A DNA stretch of 54,945 nucleotides from Candidatus Bathyarchaeota archaeon (GTDB taxonomy: Archaea > Thermoproteota > Bathyarchaeia > Bathyarchaeales > Bathycorpusculaceae), in NCBI GenBank assembly GCA_937873375.1, contig CALMWK010000061.1, forward strand, positions 1 to 54,945. Direction: 5' to 3'. Under the pieces are notes generated by a model. It had not been told where the DNA came from. It did not search any database and worked only from the letters and a program-made list of their open reading frames with translations. A program made the position numbers and the translations under genes. Positions 54,751 through 54,945 of the stretch are shown piece after piece (position 1 is the stretch's first letter; each line of letters opens with the position of its first letter).

Positions 54751-54945
54751 TGATGCTTCTAATACAAAAGGCTACGGTTAATAACTTTTTCCCTAAAACC
54801 AACCACGCGCACAAAAAACACCATTATTCAAAAAATAATCAGAATAAAACAAACTTTTGAAAGTTTTTCCCCAAAAATTTATTTATCATTCCAATAAATC
54901 GTCATCAAATATAGGTAGCAAAACATCTAAAAACAAAACCATAAT

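Overview
The window is archaeal. The best fit is a Bathyarchaeia-like Thermoproteota member, inferred from archaeal PEP carboxylase, PurP, aEF-2, encoded-CCA tRNAs and TATA-type promoters; this was not tested by any search. It holds about 35 recognisable genes: two tandem ammonium transporters, a CcdA/DsbD-like membrane protein, a four-gene ATP-dependent benzoyl-CoA-reductase/2-hydroxyacyl-CoA-dehydratase-like operon, a purE-ppcA-purC-purP-purP cluster, a CLC channel, a receiver/PAS sensor kinase, EF-2, two HhH-GPD DNA glycosylases, citrate synthase, a radical SAM protein, glycosyltransferases, an ABC exporter and many secreted beta-propeller/beta-helix proteins. Three tRNA genes were read by hand: Pro-UGG, Thr-UGU and Pro-GGG. 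The most interesting signals are: (1) the relic of an element integrated in tRNA-Pro(UGG), whose attachment site lies inside a partitioned integrase ORF that can be rejoined in frame; (2) a BCR-like operon with two distinct ATPase subunits but only one catalytic subunit; (3) a 16-bp GTTCYT...GAAC operator, paired at exactly 21 bp in two of three promoters of surface-protein genes; (4) a ~160-bp diverged intergenic repeat present twice in opposite orientation; (5) a shared IPEFP-TM-basic C-terminal tail on surface proteins, resembling an archaeosortase signal; and (6) A/C-rich, G-poor leader tracts with consistent polarity. All calls are from reading the sequence; no homology search was run.
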